A stretch of 44,577 nucleotides of DNA, from contig NZ_BCWY01000077.1 in assembly GCF_001894825.1 (NCBI RefSeq), positions 1 to 44,577 of the forward strand, written 5' to 3'. Positions 16,827 to 23,490 of this stretch are shown piece by piece. Within the stretch, counting starts at the first letter, position 1. Each line of letters opens with the position of its first letter. Made by a program: the position numbers and the translations under genes. Origin of the DNA: Rhodococcus jostii NBRC 16295. Lineage in GTDB: Bacteria; Actinomycetota; Actinomycetes; Mycobacteriales; Mycobacteriaceae. The notes below the pieces were generated by a model that had not been told where the DNA came from, ran no database searches, and was given only the letters and a program-made list of their open reading frames with translations.

Positions 16827-17381
16827 ATGGCTACTGAGCCTGACATCGCAGTGGACGGAGATGAGACAGACGTGACTGCAACGACGCAGAACCCGGACAC
16901 CGAGGTGGATTCCGATTCTGACGACTACCTGATCGAGGAAGGGGAAATCGCCGGCGACTACCTGGAGCAGCTGCTCGACGTACTCGACTTCGACGGCGAT
17001 ATCGACCTGGACGTCGAGGGCGATCGCGCCATTGTCAGCATCGACGGTGGAGACGACCTCGCCAAGTTGGTCGGGCGCAAGGGTGAGGTGCTGGACGCAC
17101 TTCAGGAGCTGACCCGCCTCGCGGTGCAGCAGGCAACGGGTGAGCGCAGTCGTCTGATGCTCGACATCGCCGGATGGCGTGCCGGACGTCGAGCGGAACT
17201 GACCGAGCTCGGTTCCTCTGCGGCACGTCGTGTGCTCGAGAGCGGTGAGCGCGAAGAGCTGGCTCCGATGACGCCGTTCGAGCGCAAGATCGTCCACGAC
17301 GCAGTCGCGAAGGTCGACGGCGTGTCGAGCGAGAGTGAAGGCGCCGAGCCGTCACGTCGCGTGGTCGTCATCAAGGACTGA
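16827..17381 (+). CDS. jag: Jag/KhpB-type RNA-binding protein (KH-R3H)
   Basis: 184-residue Jag family protein. ATG at 16827, just after yidC. An acidic N-terminal stretch is followed by a KH-like domain with the RNA-binding loop LVGRKGEVLDALQELTRLA and an R3H domain (RMLDIAGWR-like region, LAPMTPFERKIVHDAV, then SRRVVVIKD). The Jag-N domain is replaced by an acidic region, as in other actinobacteria. Probable RNA-binding regulator linked to cell envelope growth; the mechanism here is unknown. Confidence 0.93.
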   Translation: MATEPDIAVDGDETDVTATTQNPDTEVDSDSDDYLIEEGEIAGDYLEQLLDVLDFDGDIDLDVEGDRAIVSIDGGDDLAKLVGRKGEVLDALQELTRLAVQQATGERSRLMLDIAGWRAGRRAELTELGSSAARRVLESGEREELAPMTPFERKIVHDAVAKVDGVSSESEGAEPSRRVVVIKD

Positions 17382-17398
17382 TCCACGCACGATTCACC

Positions 17399-17444
17399 AA
17401 GGCGGGGCTCCCGGATTCATCTCCGGGAGCCCCGCCTTCTTTTG
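17399..17444 (+). terminator. Strong rho-independent terminator after jag
   Basis: A perfect 17-bp stem (17399-17415 with 17422-17438, core GGCGGGGCTCCCGGA) with a six-base loop, followed by CTTTTG. It ends the rpmH-jag operon 18 bp past the jag stop. Confidence 0.93.
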
Positions 17445-17481
17445 TCACCGTGATCGCGTCTCGTCACTTTGGCATCGTTTC

Positions 17482-17495
17482 GTTTCACGTGAAAC
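17482..17495. promoter_or_regulatory. parS: parS site (perfect)
   Basis: GTTTCACGTGAAAC, exact ParB-binding palindrome. Confidence 0.93.
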
Positions 17496-17499
17496 ACAG

Positions 17500-17519
17500 A
17501 CCCCTCCCCTCCCCCACCG
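17500..17519 (+). repeat. 20-bp C-rich repeat, copy 1
   Basis: ACCCCTCCCCTCCCCCACCG, identical to copies at 18097, 19669 and 21833. Here it is followed by GAGAGGTGGGG, which can pair with CCCCACC as a hairpin. Confidence 0.9.
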
Positions 17520-17534
17520 AGAGGTGGGGTGCCG

Positions 17535-18050
17535 CCGGGTGCCTCAATGTGTCATGCGGTTCGGTGGCTTCGGAAGTAACTTGTTCGAAGAGCTGGTGGT
17601 CGGGGTTGAGGCCAGTCGCGCTGGATTGCGGAGTCGCCTCGGGGTGTCCTCCCCGGCTCGCCTCCCGGCGGCCTTTGTCGGCGGTCGTAACCTGCCAGAC
17701 GTGGTCGGCCAGCCGTCACTCGAGGCAGCCTTCGCTTCGCACGGTGTCTTGCCTTCAGCGACTTTCGACTTGTAGTAGAGGTTTCGCGGCTGCGCCGACG
17801 CAGTCGCAGCGGAGAGATCGGTGGGTGCGTCACCAGCGAGCAGCGCCCGCAGTAGCGCGTGCAATTGGTTGACCGCTCTGCTTCTGATTCGCAGCCTGCC
17901 GACACCGCAGCGCGCGGTACAGTCTTTATCGACGCTGCCGTGAGGAGATCCCGGCGACGCACGGCGGGAAGTCGACATTGACGACGCCAGCCGTCGAGCG
18001 CGATTTCGCGTCGACCGCCGTAAGTGTTCGCGAGGTCCTGAGACATACCC
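17535..18050 (-). mobile_element. Decayed IS110-family transposase remnant
   Basis: Minus-strand relic. A start-like MSQDLANTY begins at 18046. Further in, RAVNQLHALLRALLAG followed by DAPTDLSAATASA matches the central IS110 region. It is joined directly to LYYKSKVAEGKTPCEAK (about 17729-17778), the C-terminal region, so roughly 150 residues between them are deleted. In another frame the continuing family C terminus RLADHVWQ and then a GGHPEATPQSSA-type tail are readable, preceded by an internal stop, so there is at least one frameshift. It cannot encode an active transposase. Family assignment rests on remembered IS110 sequences. Confidence 0.65.
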
Positions 18051-18096
18051 TTTCATGAACCGGTCGGGCGATGAGTTTCGACGGTCAACGAAGTCG

Positions 18097-18116
18097 ACCC
18101 CTCCCCTCCCCCACCG
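18097..18116 (+). repeat. 20-bp C-rich repeat, copy 2
   Basis: ACCCCTCCCCTCCCCCACCG, exact copy. Confidence 0.9.
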
Positions 18117-18593
18117 AGGACGTACCGCCGAAGAAATCAGGCTCTGGTGGTGCCGCGCACCGTCTCGGGTGTCGCAGCCTGCCGGTCAGCGTGCGGCTCA
18201 TTCGATCGGCGTCGCCGCCGCTTCGATTCATAAAGAGCGTTCGCCGTGACAGTCCACCGTTTTCGCGTCGGTCACTTTGAATCGAGTCTTGCGCCGCCCG
18301 ACGCTCAGATCCGACACCACACCGGTTTCACGTGCCGTCGACACCGTCCGCGAAGAAGGTATCCCAGGACTTCAGCGGAGGATCGTCCGGGTACTTCACT
18401 TCTTGCGCTGAGACTGATCCAGTAGTCGTCGAGTCGGACGACTCGGTGCGCGGGCCGCACGTTCGGCGGGCGGTAGAACTTCGGGTGATTCTGTCACCGC
18501 CCTCGTGGCTGGACCGGGCTACGTACCGGTAGAACGTGGCGCGTGAGTTCGACCGTGTTCCGGCTATCCGGCGATGATCGCAGAAGTGGGCCG

Positions 18594-18631
18594 AAGTGTT
18601 CACGATGCCCTGAGACACGATGAGTTTCGAC
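18594..18631 (-). repeat. Second partial copy of the IS110-relic start region
   Basis: On the minus strand the segment shares GTCGAAACTCATCG-type leader sequence and TGTCTCAGG with the 5' end of the relic at 18022-18082 (matching blocks 18070-18082 with 18619-18631, and 18037-18045 with 18609-18617). The spacing differs by 23 bp. This suggests a second, more decayed insertion of the same element; downstream similarity fades quickly. Confidence 0.4.
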
Positions 18632-18690
18632 AGTCGCCGAGGTCCACACCAATGAGCGCACAGAACGGGTACGTCGATTGGATGGAGTGG

Positions 18691-19095
18691 ATGATGAGCG
18701 CAGACGACGGAGAGATCCGAACCTTGATCGAACGGTGGGCTGAGGCTGTGCACCGCGGCGACATGGCGGGGGTCCTCGCGGACCACTCCGACGACATCGT
18801 GATGTTCGACGTGCCCCCGCCGTACGAGGGCGCTCGCGGAATCGATGCGTACCGCGAGACATGGCCGCCGTTCTTCGAGTGGCAGTCGAAGGGGGCACGG
18901 TTCGAGATCGTGTCGTTGGATATCACCGCCGGCGAAGATATCGCCTTCGCCCATGCACTCCTCCGGTGCGGAATAGAGAAGGAACTCGCCGACAATCCCG
19001 ACAACCGGCTTCGGCTCACGGTGGGGTTGCGGAAGGAAGAAGGTCGTTGGCTCGTCGCCCACGAGCATCACTCATTTCCGGACAGCAGTGTCTGA
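18691..19095 (+). CDS. SnoaL-like/NTF2-fold protein
   Basis: About 134 residues of the NTF2-like superfamily (SnoaL-like/DUF4440 type; ketosteroid-isomerase-related domain). Typical segments: IRTLIERWAEAVHRGDMAGVLADHSDDIVMFDVPPP (read in two parts), RGIDAYRETWPPFF, and a C-terminal RLTVGLRKEEGRWLVAHEHHS. Two adjacent ATG codons at 18691/18694 follow GGAGTGG; an upstream ATG at 18652 is possible. It stands alone between parS sites, with no operon partner. Such proteins serve as isomerases, cyclases or ligand-binding domains; function here is not predictable. Confidence 0.75.
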   Translation: MMSADDGEIRTLIERWAEAVHRGDMAGVLADHSDDIVMFDVPPPYEGARGIDAYRETWPPFFEWQSKGARFEIVSLDITAGEDIAFAHALLRCGIEKELADNPDNRLRLTVGLRKEEGRWLVAHEHHSFPDSSV

Positions 19096-19367
19096 CACTC
19101 GAACCGCCGCTGATGCGGACTTAATAGGTGACGTGTTTTCGCCTTTTCGTGCGAATTTAGGTTGTAGTTTCACCCACCCAACTACACCCGGGAGTTTCGT
19201 CACTGTGATGATAAAGAATCGCAGGTCTTTCCGACTGGATCAACTGACTGGTTACCGTCGGGTGTAGGCGGGGTGCCCGAGTCCACGTGGCAAGCATCTG
19301 ACCGAATGCCGCCTCTCGTCTCGTCGTCTGGAAAATAGCGGGTAATGCCGGAAGGGGCACGCTAGCT

Positions 19368-19381
19368 GTTCCACGTGAAAC
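19368..19381. promoter_or_regulatory. parS: parS site (one mismatch)
   Basis: GTTCCACGTGAAAC, one base from the perfect palindrome. Confidence 0.85.
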
Positions 19382-19537
19382 ATGCGTGGGTGCGGCTGGG
19401 TCGGCCACCGCACTAGTAGATGTCTCTCGGCATGATCGGCCCATCGAGGCAACGGAACTTAGCCCCCATCCCGGAGTGACGGTTACACTCCGCCCGCAGA
19501 GATGGCGCTACAAACTGTGCGTGTGCGGAGACGTCCT

Positions 19538-19551
19538 GTTCCACGTGAAAC
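19538..19551. promoter_or_regulatory. parS: parS site (one mismatch)
   Basis: GTTCCACGTGAAAC, same variant as at 19368. Confidence 0.85.
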
Positions 19552-19668
19552 ATCGGCGGCAACGTTTCCCATCCTTCGCGGATGCTCCGGGTGCCGTCGG
19601 CAGCCCGCTCTGGGAATGCGAACGTCGGGTGTCCTCTATCGGTCACCGACAGCGGATGGTCAATCGCA

Positions 19669-19688
19669 ACCCCTCCCCTCCCCCACCG
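19669..19688 (+). repeat. 20-bp C-rich repeat, copy 3
   Basis: ACCCCTCCCCTCCCCCACCG, exact copy, followed by GGTAGGGGTG, which can fold back on it. Confidence 0.9.
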
Positions 19689-19807
19689 GGTAGGGGTGCG
19701 GCTCGACACTGCTCCGGCGTTGCGCGTTCCAGTTGACGGACATAGTCGGGAGGGAGGGCGGATAATAGAGAAGCTGTGTTTGTTGATTTCGCGTTATTCG
19801 CGGGAGG

Positions 19808-20491
19808 ATGTTTCACGTGGAACCGAATGGTGGAGAGCCGGCCGAATGGGACGAACAAGCGGCGGCACGCCAGGTGTTCGGTGAACGATTCGATATTGCT
19901 GAGCGCTACTACAAGTCGTTGGCGACCGATGGTGTCGAGCGGGGGTTGATCGGTCCGCGGGAGGTCCCGCGACTGTGGGAGAGGCATCTCCTCAACTGTG
20001 CCGTCGTCGGTGAATTGATTGCCGAAGGTGAGTCGGTAGTCGACGTGGGAAGCGGTGCCGGGTTGCCGGGCATCCCCCTCGCGATCGCGCGCCCCGATCT
20101 CCGCATCACCTTGGTCGAGCCGCTACTGCGACGCTCGGTGTATCTGGCCGAGTTCGTCGAGTCCAATGGATTGGATGTGCTTGTGGTGCGGGGGCGCGCC
20201 GAGGAGTCGGGTGTCGTGAAGGAAGCGGGTGGCGCCGACGTCGTCACATCCCGTGCGGTGGCCCCTCTGGAGAAGTTGGCGAAGTGGTCGCTGCCGCTCA
20301 TCCATGAGCATGGGAGAATGCTCGCATTGAAAGGTTCGAGCGCCGCCGAAGAGATTTCCCGTGATCGCGCTTCCCTGACTCGGTTGGGTGCTGGCAAGCT
20401 GGATATCGTGGAATGCGGAGTGGGTCTGCTTCCTGTCCCCACCGTTGTCGTTCGGGCAGAGCGGATGCCGAAACGCCGTCAGCGTCGATGA
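19808..20491 (+). CDS. rsmG: 16S rRNA (guanine-N7)-methyltransferase RsmG
   Basis: 227-residue RsmG/GidB, which methylates G527 of 16S rRNA (loss gives low-level streptomycin resistance). The SAM-binding motif VVDVGSGAGLPGIPLAIARPD region, preceding RHLLNCAVVGELI and following LVEPLLRRSVYL are characteristic. ATG at 19808. The codons ATG TTT CAC GTG GAA overlap a parS-like site, so the N terminus MFHVE is partly dictated by the centromere sequence. Next genes parA and parB follow in the standard order. Confidence 0.95.
   Translation: MFHVEPNGGEPAEWDEQAAARQVFGERFDIAERYYKSLATDGVERGLIGPREVPRLWERHLLNCAVVGELIAEGESVVDVGSGAGLPGIPLAIARPDLRITLVEPLLRRSVYLAEFVESNGLDVLVVRGRAEESGVVKEAGGADVVTSRAVAPLEKLAKWSLPLIHEHGRMLALKGSSAAEEISRDRASLTRLGAGKLDIVECGVGLLPVPTVVVRAERMPKRRQRR
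19810..19823. promoter_or_regulatory. parS: parS site (one mismatch) within the rsmG start
   Basis: GTTTCACGTGGAAC, one mismatch, beginning at the last base of the rsmG ATG. Confidence 0.8.
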
Positions 20492-20559
20492 CGATGTGGA
20501 CGGTGGACAGGGAGTGAGTATGTCGAGTAACGAGCGATACCCAATCGAAGGAGTAGTCA

Positions 20560-21573
20560 ATGTCGGGTGGGCCTGAATCCGCCGTTTCACGTGAAACAGT
20601 TTCACGTGAAACCGACCATCAATCCGACCAGGCGACGAGCTCCGAGAACGGAGACGACGGATTCACGGCCCCCTACAACGGAATCTCCGCCGCGGAGACT
20701 CCGATCGGCGCTGCCGCGCACCGCGCGAGTCAGGTGCTGCACCCCCACTCGGTGTCCCTGCCGAAGCCGCCCGAACGGCGCATCCTCACCATCGCTAACC
20801 AGAAGGGCGGCGTGGGCAAGACGACCAGCGCGGTCAACCTCGCATCCGCCCTTGCGGTGCAGGGACTCACGGTTCTGGTGATCGACCTCGACCCGCAGGG
20901 CAACGCCAGCACTGCGTTGGGCGTCGCCCACCACTCCGGCGTGCCCTCCAGCTACGAACTGCTTCTCGGCGAGGTGACCGCCGCGGAGGCGATCCAGAAG
21001 AGCCCCCATAACGACCGACTCTTCTGCATTCCGGCCACCATCGACCTTGCCGGCGCCGAGATCGAATTGGTCTCCATGGTCGCCCGTGAAGGACGCCTCA
21101 AGGGCGCATTGTCGGAGAAGGCTCTGGGCGAGGTGGATGCCGACTTTATCCTCATCGACTGCCCGCCCTCCCTTGGACTGCTCACGGTGAACGCGATGGT
21201 CGCCGCCAAGGAAGTGCTGATTCCGATCCAGTGCGAGTACTACGCCCTCGAAGGGGTGGGACAGCTGCTGCGGAATATCGAGTTGGTGCAGGCGCACCTC
21301 AACCCCGAACTCCACGTGTCGACGGTCCTGCTCACGATGTACGACGGGCGCACCAAGTTGGCCGACCAGGTGGCCGAAGAGGTCCGGAACCACTTCGGTG
21401 ACGCCGTCCTCCGTGCGGTGATTCCCCGCAGCGTCAAGGTGTCCGAAGCTCCGGGGTACGGGATGACCGTGCTCGACTACGACCCCGGATCGCGGGGCGC
21501 TATGAGTTACCTCGACGCGGGACGTGAACTCGCAGCACGCACCGCACAGATCACGAAGCAGGAGCAGCGATGA
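20560..21573 (+). CDS. parA: Chromosome-partitioning ATPase ParA (Soj)
   Basis: 337-residue ParA ATPase that drives segregation of ParB-parS complexes. Deviant Walker A KGGVGKT at residues 82-88, then LDPQGNASTALG, FILIDCPPSLGLLT and PIQCEYYALEGVGQL. An N-terminal extension of about 70 residues precedes the core. Residues 9-18 (VSRETVSRET) are encoded by two parS sites. ATG at 20560 has AAGGAG upstream; the stop overlaps the parB ATG. Confidence 0.96.
   Translation: MSGGPESAVSRETVSRETDHQSDQATSSENGDDGFTAPYNGISAAETPIGAAAHRASQVLHPHSVSLPKPPERRILTIANQKGGVGKTTSAVNLASALAVQGLTVLVIDLDPQGNASTALGVAHHSGVPSSYELLLGEVTAAEAIQKSPHNDRLFCIPATIDLAGAEIELVSMVAREGRLKGALSEKALGEVDADFILIDCPPSLGLLTVNAMVAAKEVLIPIQCEYYALEGVGQLLRNIELVQAHLNPELHVSTVLLTMYDGRTKLADQVAEEVRNHFGDAVLRAVIPRSVKVSEAPGYGMTVLDYDPGSRGAMSYLDAGRELAARTAQITKQEQR
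20584..20597. promoter_or_regulatory. parS: parS site (perfect) inside parA
   Basis: GTTTCACGTGAAAC within the first codons of parA. Confidence 0.93.
20599..20612. promoter_or_regulatory. parS: parS site (perfect) inside parA
   Basis: GTTTCACGTGAAAC, second copy 15 bp from the first, in the same reading phase of parA. Confidence 0.93.
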
Positions 21574-21832
21574 GTCAGACGCGTAAGGGTGGACTTGGCC
21601 GTGGACTGGCTGCGCTCATTCCTACCGGCCCGACGGCGGGACCGGGGCTGGGTAACGCCGCCGCCGACGTCGTCATCGGGGCGGACCGACGCAACGTTCT
21701 GACCGCTCCGGCACCGAACTCGTCGGATCCTGCGACCGACGAAGATGCCGCGCCCGCATCCACGGGAAACACGTCCACCGAGAAGAAGGGAAACAAGAAC
21801 GGCGCCACCGCGACGTCCGGTAACGGAGCCGA

Positions 21833-21852
21833 ACCCCTCCCCTCCCCCACCG
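21833..21852 (+). repeat. 20-bp C-rich repeat, copy 4, inside parB
   Basis: ACCCCTCCCCTCCCCCACCG inside the parB linker, encoding residues PLPSPTG (89-95). Exact copy of the intergenic repeats. Confidence 0.9.
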
Positions 21853-22320
21853 GAGCGGTGTACCGGGAGATCGCTCCCGACCTGATCGAGCGGAACCCCA
21901 AGCAGCCGCGTCAGGTGTTCGACGAAGACGCTCTCGCCGAGCTGGTTCACTCGATCCGCGAGTTCGGTCTGATGCAGCCGATCGTGGTGCGCCCGATCGA
22001 CGACGGCAAGTTCCAGCTCGTCATGGGCGAGCGTCGGTGGCGTGCCGGCCAGGAAGCCGAACTCGAGACGATCCCGGCGATCGTGCGCGAGACCGGCGAC
22101 GACGCAATGCTCCGCGACGCGCTCCTGGAGAACATTCACCGCGTTCAGCTGAACCCGCTCGAAGAGGCGGCGGCATACCAGCAGCTGCTCGAAGAGTTCG
22201 AGGTGACTCACGAGGAACTGGCCGCGAAGATCGGCCGCTCGCGTCCCGTCGTCACCAATATGATCCGACTGCTCAAGTTGCCGATTCCCGTGCAACGCCG
22301 GGTCGCGGCGGGCGTCCTGT

Positions 22321-22449
22321 CTGCCGGGCACGATCGAACTCCAGGGCTGCGGCGGCTACGCGCAGGCCCGTGCATACACCGTCCTCGAAATTCCGGGCAA
22401 CCACTACGTCAAGGCCACCCTCTACGGGCAGCCGTTCAGCATCGGCTGA
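22321..22449 (+). pseudogene. 3' fragment of an MspA-family porin gene
   Basis: In the frame one base off parB, 42 residues with a stop at 22447-22449 are readable, including GCGGYAQARAYTVLEI and ending KATLYGQPFSIG. These align with the end of the intact porin just downstream (GCAGYAQARSY and VTLWGQPFSVG), including an 18-base identical stretch GGCTACGCGCAGGCCCGT. It is therefore the tail of a paralogous porin whose 5' part was lost at the parB junction. The shared bases around GCCGGGCAC, readable as either gene, mark the join. Confidence 0.9.
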
Positions 22450-22511
22450 TTGCGCGCACCGACACCATTCACGACTTCTCGCATAAGCGACATTCACCCT
22501 AGAGGGGAACA

Positions 22512-23207
22512 ATGAACAGCAAGACCCTGCGCCACGGCGCCAAGGCCGCCGGAGTGGTCGCCGCGGCCACCGTCGCGATCGGCCTCTTCTCTACCGGTGC
22601 GGCCAACGCCGACACCTTCGTTCCGTTGCAGGACGGCACCGTCACCCAGACGCTGCTCGACGGCACCGTGGTGACCGTGCGCCAGACCGGTAACACCGCG
22701 AACATCAGCCCGTCGATGGGTTCGACCCCGCTGCACCGCAACGTGTGGGCCTCGGGCTCGATCGACGTCTCCATCGACGGTGGCACCGCGGAGGGTGGCA
22801 ACATCGACGCCGGGTACATCGTGGCCTGCCAACTCGACTTCGGCGGCGAAGCCAGCGGTGGCGCCGCGGCCAGTGCTGGCTGGGACGCGATCCAGGCCGG
22901 TACCGTCGGTAACCCGATCAGCACGGGCGACACGGCGGTCGGTGGCGGAATCTCCATCGCTCCCGGCCAGGCTGTCAGCGTCCCGATCCTCGACGTCGAG
23001 TACACGGACAGCTACGGCGCCGAGGCGCACACCAGTGACTTCGATTTCGAAGGCAACAGCGGTGGATTCACGTACTCGGACGAGACCTTCGGTGTCTCCG
23101 GTTGCGCCGGCTACGCGCAGGCCCGTTCCTACGCGACTGTTTCCGTCTCGACCGACTCGGTCGACGGCACCGTCACCCTGTGGGGCCAGCCGTTCAGCGT
23201 CGGGTGA
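22512..23207 (+). CDS. MspA-family porin
   Basis: 231-residue porin of the mycolate outer membrane; MspA-type proteins form octameric channels for small hydrophilic solutes. A Sec signal peptide (hydrophobic core GVVAAATVAIGLF) with predicted cleavage after ANA at residue 33, then mature DTFVPLQDGT. Family segments: TLLDGTVVTV, a central NIDAGYIVACQLDFGG, ISIAPGQAVSVPI and a Gly/Ser-rich rim region, ending VTLWGQPFSVG. AGAGGGGA precedes the ATG. It follows the tail of a second porin gene, so this was originally a tandem pair. Confidence 0.93.
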   Translation: MNSKTLRHGAKAAGVVAAATVAIGLFSTGAANADTFVPLQDGTVTQTLLDGTVVTVRQTGNTANISPSMGSTPLHRNVWASGSIDVSIDGGTAEGGNIDAGYIVACQLDFGGEASGGAAASAGWDAIQAGTVGNPISTGDTAVGGGISIAPGQAVSVPILDVEYTDSYGAEAHTSDFDFEGNSGGFTYSDETFGVSGCAGYAQARSYATVSVSTDSVDGTVTLWGQPFSVG

Positions 23208-23490
23208 CCGGCTGGGCACGAAAGGGGCTGTCGAAAGTCCGTGCGAAAGCTATCCATTGCTTGCATGCGATCCATCTACGTGAACGTTGCTGTCAAAGAA
23301 TATCTTTCATGGAACCATCGGCCTCGAGGCGCCGGAACCCAGTGGTCGACGACTCGCCACGCACCGAACCGCCATCGGCAGCAGTCCACTAGCCCACCTG
23401 TGCAGGCCGCTGATGTTCGAGACCCTGCAATGTTAGAATCTCCTCGACGACTGCGACGTCGACCACCGGACGAAGGCGGTGATCCTCTCG

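Larger units (their letters stand above)
17439..18690. other. Non-coding stretch with parS, C-rich repeats and IS relic
   Basis: About 1.25 kb with no intact gene. It contains a perfect parS at 17482, C-rich repeat copies at 17500 and 18097, a decayed IS110-family transposase on the minus strand, a half parS at 18325 (GTTTCACGTGCCG), and a second partial copy of the IS start region near 18594-18631. Open frames here show no consistent coding signature. Confidence 0.7.
19096..19807. other. Intergenic region upstream of rsmG with parS sites
   Basis: About 710 bp without a supported gene. It holds near-perfect parS sites at 19368 and 19538, embedded in an identical 18-bp block CTGTTCCACGTGAAACAT, and C-rich repeat copy 3 at 19669. 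The rsmG promoter should lie near its right end. Confidence 0.65.
21570..22502 (+). pseudogene. parB: Truncated, chimeric ParB (C-terminal third lost)
   Basis: ParB centromere-binding CTPase, broken. Residues 1-254 are native: a linker, the ParB N-domain with the CTP-binding GERRWRA (from residue 153) and ENIHRVQLNPLEEA, and a helix-turn-helix (about 212-235). After VLSAGH (codon ending at 22331) the sequence switches to an unrelated porin 3' end read out of frame, giving 56 foreign residues to a stop at 22500-22502. Missing are the last part of the DNA-binding domain and the whole C-terminal dimerisation domain; intact actinobacterial ParB is usually about 330-360 residues. The start overlaps the parA stop (ATGA). 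As written it should not dimerise or clamp DNA. Either a true rearrangement or a mis-join in assembly. Confidence 0.93.

Noticed and set aside
17500..17519. C-rich repeats as definite G-quadruplexes
   Set aside because: The G strand has only three runs of at least three guanines plus GG, so a standard three-tetrad fold is not assured.
18325..18337. GTTTCACGTGCCG as a full parS site
   Set aside because: Only one half of the palindrome is kept.
18328..19071. 247-codon minus-strand frame over the NTF2-like gene
   Set aside because: Antisense shadow of the better-supported plus-strand gene; its left part lies in decayed sequence.
22332..22502. The 56-residue tail of the ParB frame as a novel domain
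   Set aside because: It is the porin 3' end and following spacer read in a wrong frame.
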